A DNA stretch of 64,000 bases from Eubacteriales bacterium (GTDB lineage: Bacteria > Bacillota > Clostridia > Tissierellales > GPF-1), in assembly GCA_030625815.1 (NCBI GenBank), contig DAOUQF010000011.1, positions 35,070 to 99,069 on the forward strand, read 5' to 3'. Below the pieces are notes generated by a model. The model was given only the letters and a program-made list of their open reading frames with translations, did no database searches and was not told the origin of the DNA. The position numbers were made by a program, and so were the translations under genes. Position 1 is the first letter of the stretch; the number at the start of each line of letters is the position of its first letter. This document shows, piece by piece, positions 41,106 to 49,122 of this stretch.

Positions 41106-41149
41106 AAAAAAGCTGACAGCTTGTTTCCACAAGTTGCCGGCTTTTTTTT
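41106..41149 (+). terminator. Terminator of lepB
   Basis: AAAAAGC-TGA-CAGCTTGT pairs with ACAAG-TTG-CCGGCTTTTTT, an imperfect long stem with a T run on the plus strand. It resembles in sequence the next terminator at 41171-41209. Confidence 0.8.
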
Positions 41150-41170
41150 GAAAGTTCGGTTTCTGACCTA

Positions 41171-41209
41171 AAAAAAGCTACAGCCTGTTTTCACAAGCTG
41201 TAGGCTTTA
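41171..41209 (-). terminator. Terminator of the fab operon
   Basis: Minus strand AAAGCCTACAGCTTGT pairs with ACAGGCTGTAGCTTT with small mismatches, followed by a T run. It overlaps the stop codon of the MarR gene. Confidence 0.85.
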
Positions 41210-41662
41210 TTTTTTGAGATATCGATTTCGGAAAAAATCGTGCAACTGCTCCAAAGAGTTCATCAATAGCGGCAGCTCCTCAATCTCCAAATCGTCGATC
41301 AATGCTTCCACCATTTGTTCATGGAACAATTCATGCGCCCGAAAGATCTGACGGCCCGGTTTTGTCAATTCCACCTTCACCACGCGTCGGTCCTCTTCCG
41401 TTCTTTTTCTTTCTACATAGCCCTTCTTCACCAGACGATTAATTCCCGAAGTCAAAGAAGGCAGCGTAATGCCAAGATCTCGCGCCACCTCTCCCATGGA
41501 CCTGGATCGGTTCAAGCCAATGATTTCAATAATATGCATCTCATTCATCGTAATCGATGGATTGGTTCTCGTTGTAATCGACTTCTCTTCAATTTCCAAG
41601 ATATCATGAAACAACTCCACCAAGATCTGATTGATCAGGGTTTTCGTGCTGCCTTTCGACAT
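41207..41662 (-). CDS. MarR-family regulator, FabT-like
   Basis: A 151-aa winged-helix regulator. The fold is visible as NEMHIIEIIGLNRSRSMGEVARDLGITLPSLTSGINRLVKKGYVERKRTEEDRRVVKVELTKPG-type segments: the HTH is at about 50-80 and the DRRVVKVELT wing follows. Its place at the 3' end of the complete fatty acid synthesis operon points to a FabT/FabR-type repressor of acc and fab genes that may sense acyl-ACP, though in streptococci fabT is at the 5' end. The start is taken at ATG 41662 (MSKGSTK); a GTG at 41674 is also possible. It is 65 bp after fabZ and shares its transcript. Confidence 0.78.
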   Translation of the reverse strand: MSKGSTKTLINQILVELFHDILEIEEKSITTRTNPSITMNEMHIIEIIGLNRSRSMGEVARDLGITLPSLTSGINRLVKKGYVERKRTEEDRRVVKVELTKPGRQIFRAHELFHEQMVEALIDDLEIEELPLLMNSLEQLHDFFRNRYLKK

Positions 41663-41727
41663 AGCCTCACCCACTTTGCTTTCTTCTTCCTATTTTATCC
41701 AAAACTTCCTATTGCTGCAATGAAAAT

Positions 41728-42153
41728 CTACTGGCCGATGGCAAAAACCAATTCCGCCTTCACCGCAATTTTCCCGTTGACTCGCGCAATCGCTTCACCG
41801 ATGCCAATGCTGCCCTTCGATTTCACAATTCGCGTTTCCAATTCCAATGCGTCGCCAGGCACTACTTTCTTCTTGAATTTCGCTTGGTTGATTCCGCCGA
41901 AGTAAGCGATTTTACCCTTGTTTTCTTCCAACGACAGGAGGGCAACCGCCCCCATCTGAGCCAAGGCTTCAATAATCAAGACCCCCGGCATCACCTTTTC
42001 CTGTGGGAAGTGTCCCTGGAAATAAAACTCGTTTCCACTGACCATCTTCACGCCCTTGGCGAATACACCCGGTTCCAGTTCATCCACGCGATCAATCAGC
42101 AAAAACGGCGCGCGATGTGGAATAATCGTTTGAATTTCATCATAAGACAGCAT
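41728..42153 (-). CDS. fabZ: 3-hydroxyacyl-[ACP] dehydratase FabZ
   Basis: Dehydrates 3-hydroxyacyl-ACP in the elongation cycle. The 141-aa hot-dog protein has IIPHRAPFLLIDRVDELEPG, YFQGHFPQEKVMPGVLIIEALAQMGAV with the catalytic His and Glu, and INQAKFKKKVVPGDALELET. The start is ATG 42153 with GGGAGG 7 nt upstream, overlapping the fabF stop (TAATG). No fabA or fabM was seen, so how unsaturated fatty acids are made is not explained by this operon. Confidence 0.93.
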   Translation of the reverse strand: MLSYDEIQTIIPHRAPFLLIDRVDELEPGVFAKGVKMVSGNEFYFQGHFPQEKVMPGVLIIEALAQMGAVALLSLEENKGKIAYFGGINQAKFKKKVVPGDALELETRIVKSKGSIGIGEAIARVNGKIAVKAELVFAIGQ

Positions 42154-43388
42154 TAGTTTTCCTCCCATCGCTTAAAGATCAAGCATCCATTATGTCCGCC
42201 GAATCCAAGAGAATTGCTCATGGCGTACTGAAACTCTGCTTTCCGCGCCTTCCCCGGCACATAATCCAAGACACACGATTCATCCGGCGTTTCAAGTCCG
42301 ATGGTCGGCGGCAAGATTTGCTCCTGCAGGGCACGCAAACAGAAAATCGATTCAACGGCACCCGCCGCGCCCAACAAGTGACCCGTCATTGATTTGGTTG
42401 AGCTTACAGCAACTTGGCTTTCTTCTCCAAATACCGTGACGATGGCTTGTGATTCATTCTTGTCGTTATGTGGCGTACTCGTTCCGTGAGCATTGATGTA
42501 TCCAATGTCTTCAGCACTGATCTTCGCCTGCTTCAAGGCCAATTTCATGGCACGTGCCGCGCCCTCGCCACCGTCAGCCGGCGCCGTAATATGAAAGGCA
42601 TCGCAGGTTTGACCGTAGCCAACCACTTCTCCGTAGATCTTCGCCCCGCGTTTTTTAGCGTGCTCCAACTCCTCCAAGAGAAGAACGCCTGCTCCTTCTC
42701 CCATGACAAACCCGTTGCGTTCCGCGTCAAAGGGAATCGAGGCGCGCGCAGGATCCGCTGTGCGAGACAGAGCCGTCATCTGATTGAAACCGGCCAGAGC
42801 CAGCTTGTTGATACAGCCTTCCGTGCCCCCCGTCAAGACCAAAGACTGCTCCCCGTAATGAATTGCCTTAAAAGCCTGGCCGATGGCGTCCGTGCCTGAG
42901 GCACAGGCGGTTACGACTCCATAGCATTGCCCTTTGGCACCATATTCGATGGCCAGCTTGCCGGGAGCAATATTAATAATCGATTTAGGAATAAAGAATG
43001 GGGAAACTCGCTTGTCGCCCTTTTCCTTAAGCAACAGGCTCTCGTCGTGAATCGCTGTCAATCCGCCGATCCCGCTGCCCAAGATCACACCGAATTCCTC
43101 GGGATTGATTGCCGAAAGATCCAATCCGGAATCCGCCATGGTTTCTTTTCCTGCAGCCACGGCAAATTGAATAAAGCGATCCATCTTCTTCGCTTCCTTC
43201 TTCTTCATATAAGCGGTAACATCGAAGTCCTTGACTTCGCCCGCTACCTTCACCTCAAATTCTTCTGTATCAAAAACGGAAATGGGGCTGATCCCGCACT
43301 CTCCCGCTTTAATCTTTTCCCAAGAATCTTCAGCGTTCAGCCCCAAAGGGGTAATCGCTCCGATTCCCGTTACCACTACTTTTTTCAT
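42153..43388 (-). CDS. fabF: 3-oxoacyl-[ACP] synthase II FabF
   Basis: Condensing enzyme for chain elongation with malonyl-ACP. The 411-aa protein has VVVTGIGAITPLGLNAEDSW, the nucleophilic Cys in VTACASGTDAIGQAFKAI, the first His in INAHGTSTPHND, the second in STKSMTGHLLGAAGAVE, and NSLGFGGHNGCLIFKR. It lies 10 bp after fabG, with AGGAGG before the ATG, and overlaps fabZ. Confidence 0.94.
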   Translation of the reverse strand: MKKVVVTGIGAITPLGLNAEDSWEKIKAGECGISPISVFDTEEFEVKVAGEVKDFDVTAYMKKKEAKKMDRFIQFAVAAGKETMADSGLDLSAINPEEFGVILGSGIGGLTAIHDESLLLKEKGDKRVSPFFIPKSIINIAPGKLAIEYGAKGQCYGVVTACASGTDAIGQAFKAIHYGEQSLVLTGGTEGCINKLALAGFNQMTALSRTADPARASIPFDAERNGFVMGEGAGVLLLEELEHAKKRGAKIYGEVVGYGQTCDAFHITAPADGGEGAARAMKLALKQAKISAEDIGYINAHGTSTPHNDKNESQAIVTVFGEESQVAVSSTKSMTGHLLGAAGAVESIFCLRALQEQILPPTIGLETPDESCVLDYVPGKARKAEFQYAMSNSLGFGGHNGCLIFKRWEEN

Positions 43389-43398
43389 ACGCTCCTCC

Positions 43399-44136
43399 TT
43401 ACATCACCATGCCGCCATCAACATTGATGACTTGACCCGTAATGTACTTTGCATCATCCGACGCTAAAAACTTCACCAGGTTGGCTACATCTTCCGCGGT
43501 TCCAAAGGCCTGCAATGGAATCGCATTCAACATATCTTGCCGAACCTTTTCCGGCAGATTTTCCGTCATAGGCGTATGAATAAATCCCGGCGCAATGGCA
43601 TTGGCGCGAATTCCGAACGTACCGCCTTCCTTGGCCACCGATTTCATCATCCCGATCACCCCCGCCTTTGAGGCGGCATAGTTTGTCTGGCCCACGTTGC
43701 CCATCAAACCGACCACCGACGAAATATTGATGATGACGCCTGACTTCTGCTTCATCATGACACGCATGGCGTGTTTCATGCAATTGAAGGTTCCCTTCAA
43801 ATTGACCTCGATAACCTGATCGAAGGCATCCTCCTTCATCATCGGCAAGAGCGCGTCCTTTGTAATGCCTGCATTGTTCACCAACACGTCAATCCGACCA
43901 AAGGTCTTCTTGGCAAATTGAATCATCTTTTTGGCATCATCGAATTGGCTGACATCCGCCTGTACGATCTCGACAACGCCGCCCTTGGCTTCCAATCCCG
44001 CTTTCACAGCCAAGGCTTCCTCTTCACGGCTTCGATAATTTAATACAAGATCATAACCGGCTTCCGAAAGCTTTTCGGCAATGGCTCGGCCAATCCCACG
44101 GCTTCCGCCCGTTACAATCGCAACTTTTTTTTCCAT
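43399..44136 (-). CDS. fabG: 3-oxoacyl-[ACP] reductase FabG
   Basis: NADPH-dependent short-chain dehydrogenase that reduces 3-oxoacyl-ACP. The 245-aa protein has the cofactor motif VTGGSRGIGRAIAEKLSEAG, VLVNNAGITKDALL, the catalytic Ser in INISSVVGLMGNVGQ and the YAASKAG Tyr/Lys pair, then GIRANAIAPGFIHTPMTE. Of two adjacent ATGs the second (44136) is better spaced from AAGGAG. It lies 10 bp after fabD. Confidence 0.94.
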   Translation of the reverse strand: MEKKVAIVTGGSRGIGRAIAEKLSEAGYDLVLNYRSREEEALAVKAGLEAKGGVVEIVQADVSQFDDAKKMIQFAKKTFGRIDVLVNNAGITKDALLPMMKEDAFDQVIEVNLKGTFNCMKHAMRVMMKQKSGVIINISSVVGLMGNVGQTNYAASKAGVIGMMKSVAKEGGTFGIRANAIAPGFIHTPMTENLPEKVRQDMLNAIPLQAFGTAEDVANLVKFLASDDAKYITGQVINVDGGMVM

Positions 44137-44146
44137 CATTTTCTCC

Positions 44147-45073
44147 TTATTTTGCCTTCAACAATTTCGAAAGCCCCTTGAGGTTCTCCACCGCAAAGGC
44201 GTTTTTGCTCTTGTCGAATCGCTTGACAAATCCCGTCAATGTTTTGCCGGGACCAATTTCCACAAAGGTATCAACCCCATCCGCCAATAAGGCGTTCATG
44301 ATGGCAACCCATCGAACCGGACTCGCGACCTGCTCCGCCAAGAGAGCCTTCACCTGCTCTTCTCCTGGATACAAATCGCCCAATACATTGGCATAAACCG
44401 GAAGCCTCATAGGATTCACCTGAATGGATTCCAACTCCTTTGCCAACCCGACCTGCGCGGGCTTCAGCAGCTCCGTATGAAAGGGCGCGCTGACCGGCAG
44501 CAGCGAAGCGATCTTCGCTCCAGCTTCCTTGGCACGCAAAACGAATCCTTCCAAGGCTTGAACCTCGCCCCCCACAACCGTCTGCATCGGCGTATTGTAG
44601 TTTGCGATTTCGAGGAATCCATCCTGGGTTTCTGTTACAAGGGATTCGATTCTCTCGATAGGCAGACCCACAACCGCAGCCAAACCGCCAATTCCAGCCG
44701 GAACGGCGTCCTGCATCAAGCGGCCTCGAAGGCGCACCAATTGAACCGCCGTTCGAAAGTCAAAAGCCTTGGCATAAACCAGGGCTGCGTACTCCCCCAA
44801 ACTCAATCCGGCCGCGCAATCGGCTGCAATTCCCTTCGCTTCCAAAACCCGTAAAATTGCGATGGAAGTCGTCAGGATCGCCGGTTGCGTGAATTCTGTC
44901 AAATTCAACTTAGCCTCAGGATCGGCAAAGCAAAGGCTCTCCATATCCATGGACAAGGCATCGGATGCCTCCTCAAAGACCAGTCGCGCTTCTGAAAATT
45001 CATCAACAAATTCCTTGCCCATGCCAAGCTTTTGTGCGCCCTGGCCCGGGAATAAAAATGCGGTTTTTCCCAT
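44147..45073 (-). CDS. fabD: Malonyl-CoA:ACP transacylase FabD
   Basis: Loads malonyl groups onto ACP. The 308-aa protein has TAFLFPGQGAQKLGMGKEF, the nucleophilic Ser in DCAAGLSLGEYAALVYA, and the catalytic His in LLPVSAPFHTELLKPA. Its start overlaps the fabK stop by 1 bp (TAATG). The C-terminal FVEIGPGKTLTGFVKR is typical. Confidence 0.94.
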   Translation of the reverse strand: MGKTAFLFPGQGAQKLGMGKEFVDEFSEARLVFEEASDALSMDMESLCFADPEAKLNLTEFTQPAILTTSIAILRVLEAKGIAADCAAGLSLGEYAALVYAKAFDFRTAVQLVRLRGRLMQDAVPAGIGGLAAVVGLPIERIESLVTETQDGFLEIANYNTPMQTVVGGEVQALEGFVLRAKEAGAKIASLLPVSAPFHTELLKPAQVGLAKELESIQVNPMRLPVYANVLGDLYPGEEQVKALLAEQVASPVRWVAIMNALLADGVDTFVEIGPGKTLTGFVKRFDKSKNAFAVENLKGLSKLLKAK

Positions 45074-46008
45074 TACAATGCCTCCACTTGTTTTTTCAAT
45101 CGAGCGAAGGGCTCTGACAAAGCCAATAATGATTCCAGGATTTTCGCCGCAGGCTCAATTTCATTCACCATGCACGCGCATTGTCCCGCCATAAAAGAAC
45201 CAGTCTTCAAGTCTCCTTCGATCGCAGCCCGATACAGAGAACCGGCTGAAAACGCTTCAATCTCTTCCGCGTTCTTTCCGGCTTGATCCATCTTTTTCAA
45301 TTCCTTCGACAAGGGATTTCTCAAAACCCGAACGGGATGGCCCGTGTTTCGTCCTGTCACAAAGGAATCAATATCCTTGGCTTTCATCACCTTTTTCTTA
45401 TAGTTTTCATGCACGGTGCATTCTTCCGCCAGAATAAATCGCGTACCGACTTGCACCCCGGCAGCGCCCAATGCAAAGGACGCCAGGACGCCTCGAGCAT
45501 CAAAAATCCCCCCGGCGGCAATCACCGGCAGATCAATCGCGTCAACAACGGCAGGCACCAGAGTCATGGTATTCAATTCTCCCACATGACCGCCGGCTTC
45601 TCCCCCCTCGGCAATAATCGCATCCACGCCGAGACGCGCCATGCGCTTTGCCAGGGCAACACTGGCAACCACGGGGATCACCTTCGTGCCGTTATTCTGC
45701 CACGCCTTGATAAAACGGCTGGGGTCTCCCGCGCCTGTAATAACGACCGGGACCTTCTCCTCCGTCGCAATCAATGCCACCTCTTCCACATAGGGACTGA
45801 GAAGCATCACATTTAATCCATAGGGTTTATCCGTCAATTCGCGAATCTTTTCAATCTGCTCTCGCACGTAGGTTCCCGGCGCATTCCCGCAGGCAATCAC
45901 ACCGAGTCCGCCTGCATTGGAAACGGCTGCCGCAAGACTTGCATCGGAAATCCATGCCATTCCCCCTTGAATGACCGGGTATTGAATGTTTAAAATCTCT
46001 TGTATCAC
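45073..46008 (-). CDS. fabK: Enoyl-[ACP] reductase FabK (FMN-dependent)
   Basis: FMN-dependent enoyl-ACP reductase II, which replaces FabI and confers natural triclosan resistance in the organisms where it has been studied. The 311-aa TIM-barrel protein has YPVIQGGMAWISDASLAAAVSNAGGLGVI, KVIPVVASVALAKRMARLGVDAIIAEGGEAGGHVGEL, VIAAGGIFDARGVLASFALGAAGVQVGTRF and the C-terminal GSFMAGQCACMV. It follows acpP after a 71-bp gap that contains a hairpin; the other downstream genes are packed tightly. Confidence 0.93.
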   Translation of the reverse strand: MIQEILNIQYPVIQGGMAWISDASLAAAVSNAGGLGVIACGNAPGTYVREQIEKIRELTDKPYGLNVMLLSPYVEEVALIATEEKVPVVITGAGDPSRFIKAWQNNGTKVIPVVASVALAKRMARLGVDAIIAEGGEAGGHVGELNTMTLVPAVVDAIDLPVIAAGGIFDARGVLASFALGAAGVQVGTRFILAEECTVHENYKKKVMKAKDIDSFVTGRNTGHPVRVLRNPLSKELKKMDQAGKNAEEIEAFSAGSLYRAAIEGDLKTGSFMAGQCACMVNEIEPAAKILESLLALSEPFARLKKQVEAL

Positions 46009-46025
46009 GGGCGTTCCTCCTTTAA

Positions 46026-46069
46026 CAAAAGAATCTAACGTTATGCAAATACTCGCCGCGTTAGATTCT
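46026..46069 (-). terminator. Hairpin between acpP and fabK (possible attenuator or processing site)
   Basis: AGAATCTAACG (46059-46069 on the transcript side) and CGTTAGATTCT form a perfect 11-bp stem with an 18-nt loop, followed by TTTTG. It lies only in the acpP-fabK gap. A partial terminator or mRNA stabiliser would raise acpP relative to downstream genes. Confidence 0.6.
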
Positions 46070-46079
46070 CCATGTTTCT

Positions 46080-46307
46080 CTATGCTTGTTTCTTCTCGAT
46101 GTATGCGACCAAGTCACCAACCGTAAGGATTAATGCCAACTCTTCCGTTTCCACTTCGATCTCAAACTCTTCTTCAATTTCCATAACCAATTGCATCATA
46201 TCCAACGAATCGGCTTCCAGATCCTCTTTGAAGTTTGCTTCCAGCGTTACCGCTTCCATTTCCACGTCTAGTTCTTCCACCAAGATCTCTTTTAATTTTT
46301 CCAACAT
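46080..46307 (-). CDS. acpP: Acyl carrier protein
   Basis: Small acidic carrier of growing acyl chains. The 75-aa protein is very rich in Glu and has the phosphopantetheine attachment site [18 protein letters not shown] with Ser34. Helix boundaries match AcpP. The ATG has an AAGGAGG site. It lies 24 bp after fabH and is followed by the hairpin described above. Confidence 0.94.
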   Translation of the reverse strand: MLEKLKEILVEELDVEMEAVTLEANFKEDLEADSLDMMQLVMEIEEEFEIEVETEELALILTVGDLVAYIEKKQA

Positions 46308-46331
46308 TGTTTTTTCCTCCTTAAATTTAAA

Positions 46332-47300
46332 TTACCATTGAATGAGGGCAGTGCCCCATGTTAAGCCCGCGCCGAAGCCAACGAGCAAAATTTTATCTCC
46401 CTTAGCCAACAATCCCTTTTGCTTCATCTCAGACAAGGCAAGGGGAATACTCGCTGCGGAGGTATTTCCATATTCGTGCAGGTTCATATAAAATTTTTCC
46501 GGATCCATCTTCAATTTCGAAGCGGCAAAGTCGATAATTCGCTTATTCGCCTGATGAGGAACAATCCAACGAATATCCTCATTGGTCAAGTCATGGGCTT
46601 TCATCATTTCCTTCAGGCTTTTGGTGACCACCTTTGTCGCAAACTTGAAAACATCCTGTCCCTTCATCACGAGGGCGTTATACTCGGCCTCCCTCTCCCC
46701 AAAGGGATTTTTCACTGATCTTGTCGGTATGACAATCAGATCGTTCATGTCGCCATCGGTATAGATCTTGGTGTCGCAAATGCCGTTTCGTTCACTTTTT
46801 GCAATGATCGCGGCACCGGCGCCATCCCCAAAGAGAATACAGGTGTTTCGGTCTGTCCAGTCAAGGTGTTTCGACAAAACCTCTGCCCCAATCACCAATA
46901 TCTTTTCGTAGGAACCCGATGCAATCAGATTTCTCGCCAGATCCAAGAGATAGATGAATCCCGTGCATCCCGCTGAAACATCCATGGCAACCGCATGCTT
47001 TGCGCCAATCTTCTTCTGAACCAGCGCCGCGGTACTTGGGGACAAATGATCCGGTGTTATTGTCGCCAAAAGAATCATATCCAATTCCTCGGCCTCCAGA
47101 CCCGCGTCTTCCAAGGCGGCCAAGGACGCCTTCATTCCTAAATCAGAGGTGTTCTCCCCTTCAGACAAATGGCGATTCACAATCCCGGTTCGCGATCGAA
47201 TCCATTCATCCGATGTTTCTACAATTTTCTCCAAATCAACGTTCGACATGACCGCTTCCGGTGCGTAGGCGCCGATTCCCAGAATCTCTGCATGGATCAT
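46332..47300 (-). CDS. fabH: 3-oxoacyl-[ACP] synthase III FabH
   Basis: Starts chain synthesis by condensing acyl-CoA with malonyl-ACP. The 322-aa protein has the catalytic Cys112 in AMDVSAGCTGFIYLLDLA, His in WIVPHQANKRIIDFAA and Asn in EYGNTSAASIPLAL. FabH enzymes of Bacillota commonly use branched-chain starter CoAs, which would fit the VOR operon in this window, but primer specificity cannot be read from the sequence. The start overlaps accA by 4 bp. Confidence 0.94.
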   Translation of the reverse strand: MIHAEILGIGAYAPEAVMSNVDLEKIVETSDEWIRSRTGIVNRHLSEGENTSDLGMKASLAALEDAGLEAEELDMILLATITPDHLSPSTAALVQKKIGAKHAVAMDVSAGCTGFIYLLDLARNLIASGSYEKILVIGAEVLSKHLDWTDRNTCILFGDGAGAAIIAKSERNGICDTKIYTDGDMNDLIVIPTRSVKNPFGEREAEYNALVMKGQDVFKFATKVVTKSLKEMMKAHDLTNEDIRWIVPHQANKRIIDFAASKLKMDPEKFYMNLHEYGNTSAASIPLALSEMKQKGLLAKGDKILLVGFGAGLTWGTALIQW

Positions 47301-48238
47301 TCCATTCCCTCCTTTTCACTCACTTTTCCCATTGCTCGAAATTTCTCATACCGCTTCTTTAAAAGGGCTTCAACCGGCAAGGCTTGATAAGCCGCTGCGG
47401 TTTCTACAATCATTTCGCGGATGGATTCAATCACAGACGGCAAGGTCTCGATTGAAAATTCCTCCGGTTCTTTCACCACGCGATCCACCATCCCAAAGGA
47501 TTCAAGATCCTGCGCGGTGATCTTCATGACCTCCGAGGCTTCCTGCGCCTTGCTTGAGTCTTTCCACAAAATCGAAGCAAATCCTTCCGGAGACAGAATT
47601 GAATAGATGCTGTTTTCCATCATCCAGACCTCGTCGGATACGGACATGGCCAGTGCGCCGCCGGATCCGCCTTCGCCGATTACAATGGTAATGACAGGCA
47701 CTTCAAGCCCCGCCATAATGGTCAGACTTTCGGCAATCGCCTGTCCCTGACCGCGCTCTTCAGCGCCCAATCCGCAAAAGGCTCCCGGGGTGTCCACCAA
47801 ACAAAGAATGGGACGCTGAAACTTCTCAGCCTGCTTCATCAGGCGCTGCGCTTTTCTGTATCCTTCCGGATTCAGCATGCCAAAATTACGTTTCACCCGC
47901 TCCTTGGTGCCGACTCCCTTTTCCTGTCCCAGAATCGTAAAGGCTGTATCGCCGATCCAGCCAACTCCGCCGATTAACGCCGGATCATCGCCAAATCGCC
48001 GATCTCCATGAAATTCCATAAACCCCTCTACCAGGCTTTCAATATACTGCGAAGCAACCGGTCGCTTGGCATCCCGCGCTTTTATCACACGATCCCAGGC
48101 ATCCATCGGAAAATCCACTTTTAAAGCCTTCAATTCCAGTTTTCGTTTATCAATTGCTTCCGATACATCGATACCGTCCGCTTGCAGCGCTTCAAGGCGC
48201 TTCAGTTCCCGCTCTAGGCGTTTCATCTTCTCTTTCAT
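47297..48238 (-). CDS. accA: Acetyl-CoA carboxylase carboxyltransferase alpha subunit
   Basis: Forms the carboxyltransferase with AccD and transfers CO2 from biotin to acetyl-CoA. The 313-aa protein has LKALKVDFPMDAWDRVIKARD, YIESLVEGFMEFHGDRRFGDDPALIGGVGWI, CLVDTPGAFCGLGAEERGQGQAIAESL and VIGEGGSGGALAMSVSDEVWMMENSIYSILSPEGFASILWKD. It overlaps accD and fabH by 4 bp each. Confidence 0.94.
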   Translation of the reverse strand: MKEKMKRLERELKRLEALQADGIDVSEAIDKRKLELKALKVDFPMDAWDRVIKARDAKRPVASQYIESLVEGFMEFHGDRRFGDDPALIGGVGWIGDTAFTILGQEKGVGTKERVKRNFGMLNPEGYRKAQRLMKQAEKFQRPILCLVDTPGAFCGLGAEERGQGQAIAESLTIMAGLEVPVITIVIGEGGSGGALAMSVSDEVWMMENSIYSILSPEGFASILWKDSSKAQEASEVMKITAQDLESFGMVDRVVKEPEEFSIETLPSVIESIREMIVETAAAYQALPVEALLKKRYEKFRAMGKVSEKEGME

Positions 48239-49110
48239 CTTATCCCTCCATGAAGCCGCAGGATTCCGCTTAAGGTCTCCTTCATCTCATTGCGGGGAAC
48301 GATTCTATCCACAAATCCTTTTTCCAGCAAAAATTCAGCTCGCTGAAAGCCCTCCGGCAAGATCTGTCGAATCGTCTGTTCAATCACACGACGGCCGGCA
48401 AATCCAATCAGCGTGCCCGGCTCCGCTACGATCAGGTCGCCCTGCATCGCAAAACTTGCCGTAACACCGCCTGTTGTCGGATCCGTCAACACCGATATAT
48501 AGAGGCCGCCAGCCTTGGAAAAGGCTTCAATCGCCAAGCTGATCTTCGCCATCTGCATCAAGGAATAAATCCCTTCCTGCATCCGTGCACCCCCGGAAGC
48601 GCAAAAAATAATCAAGGGCAAATCTTCCGCTTTCGCACGTTCAACCGCCAAGGTGATTTTCTCCCCTACGACACTGCCCATGCTGCCCATCATAAATCCA
48701 GCGTCCATGACCGCCAAGATGCATCGCTGCTCCGCAATCTCAGCAACCCCGGTAATCACACCTTCTTCTTCCTGGCTTCGCTCGCGATAGCTAGCCAATT
48801 TCTTTTCGTACCCTGGAAAATCCAAGGGATTCGTTTCTTCCATACGCATGTGAAATTCATCGAAGACATCGGTGATTTGCGCGATTCGTTCACGCGCGCC
48901 CAATCGCAAATGCTGTCCGCACTTTTGACAGACTCCCTCTGTTGTCTTCAAGATTTCTGCATAGAAAATTTCTCCACAATTGGGGCATTTATGAAAATCG
49001 CCTTCCGGAATCACTTCCCCCCTGGAAATGGGATCAGCCTCCGTCTGCACAAATGGTTCTTTGGTCTTCGGTAATTGTATCGTCGCATAGGTCCGTTTCT
49101 TAAAAAGCAT
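48235..49110 (-). CDS. accD: Acetyl-CoA carboxylase carboxyltransferase beta subunit
   Basis: Zinc-containing carboxyltransferase subunit. The 291-aa protein has an N-terminal zinc ribbon with C42, C45, C61 and C64 (CPNCGEIFY, CQKCGQHLR) and a crotonase-fold core with IIFCASGGARMQEGIYSLMQMAK, ISVLTDPTTGGVTASFAMQGDL and GTLIGFAGRRVIEQTI. It lies 12 bp after accC. Confidence 0.95.
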   Translation of the reverse strand: MLFKKRTYATIQLPKTKEPFVQTEADPISRGEVIPEGDFHKCPNCGEIFYAEILKTTEGVCQKCGQHLRLGARERIAQITDVFDEFHMRMEETNPLDFPGYEKKLASYRERSQEEEGVITGVAEIAEQRCILAVMDAGFMMGSMGSVVGEKITLAVERAKAEDLPLIIFCASGGARMQEGIYSLMQMAKISLAIEAFSKAGGLYISVLTDPTTGGVTASFAMQGDLIVAEPGTLIGFAGRRVIEQTIRQILPEGFQRAEFLLEKGFVDRIVPRNEMKETLSGILRLHGGIR

Positions 49111-49122
49111 GATAGATTCCCC

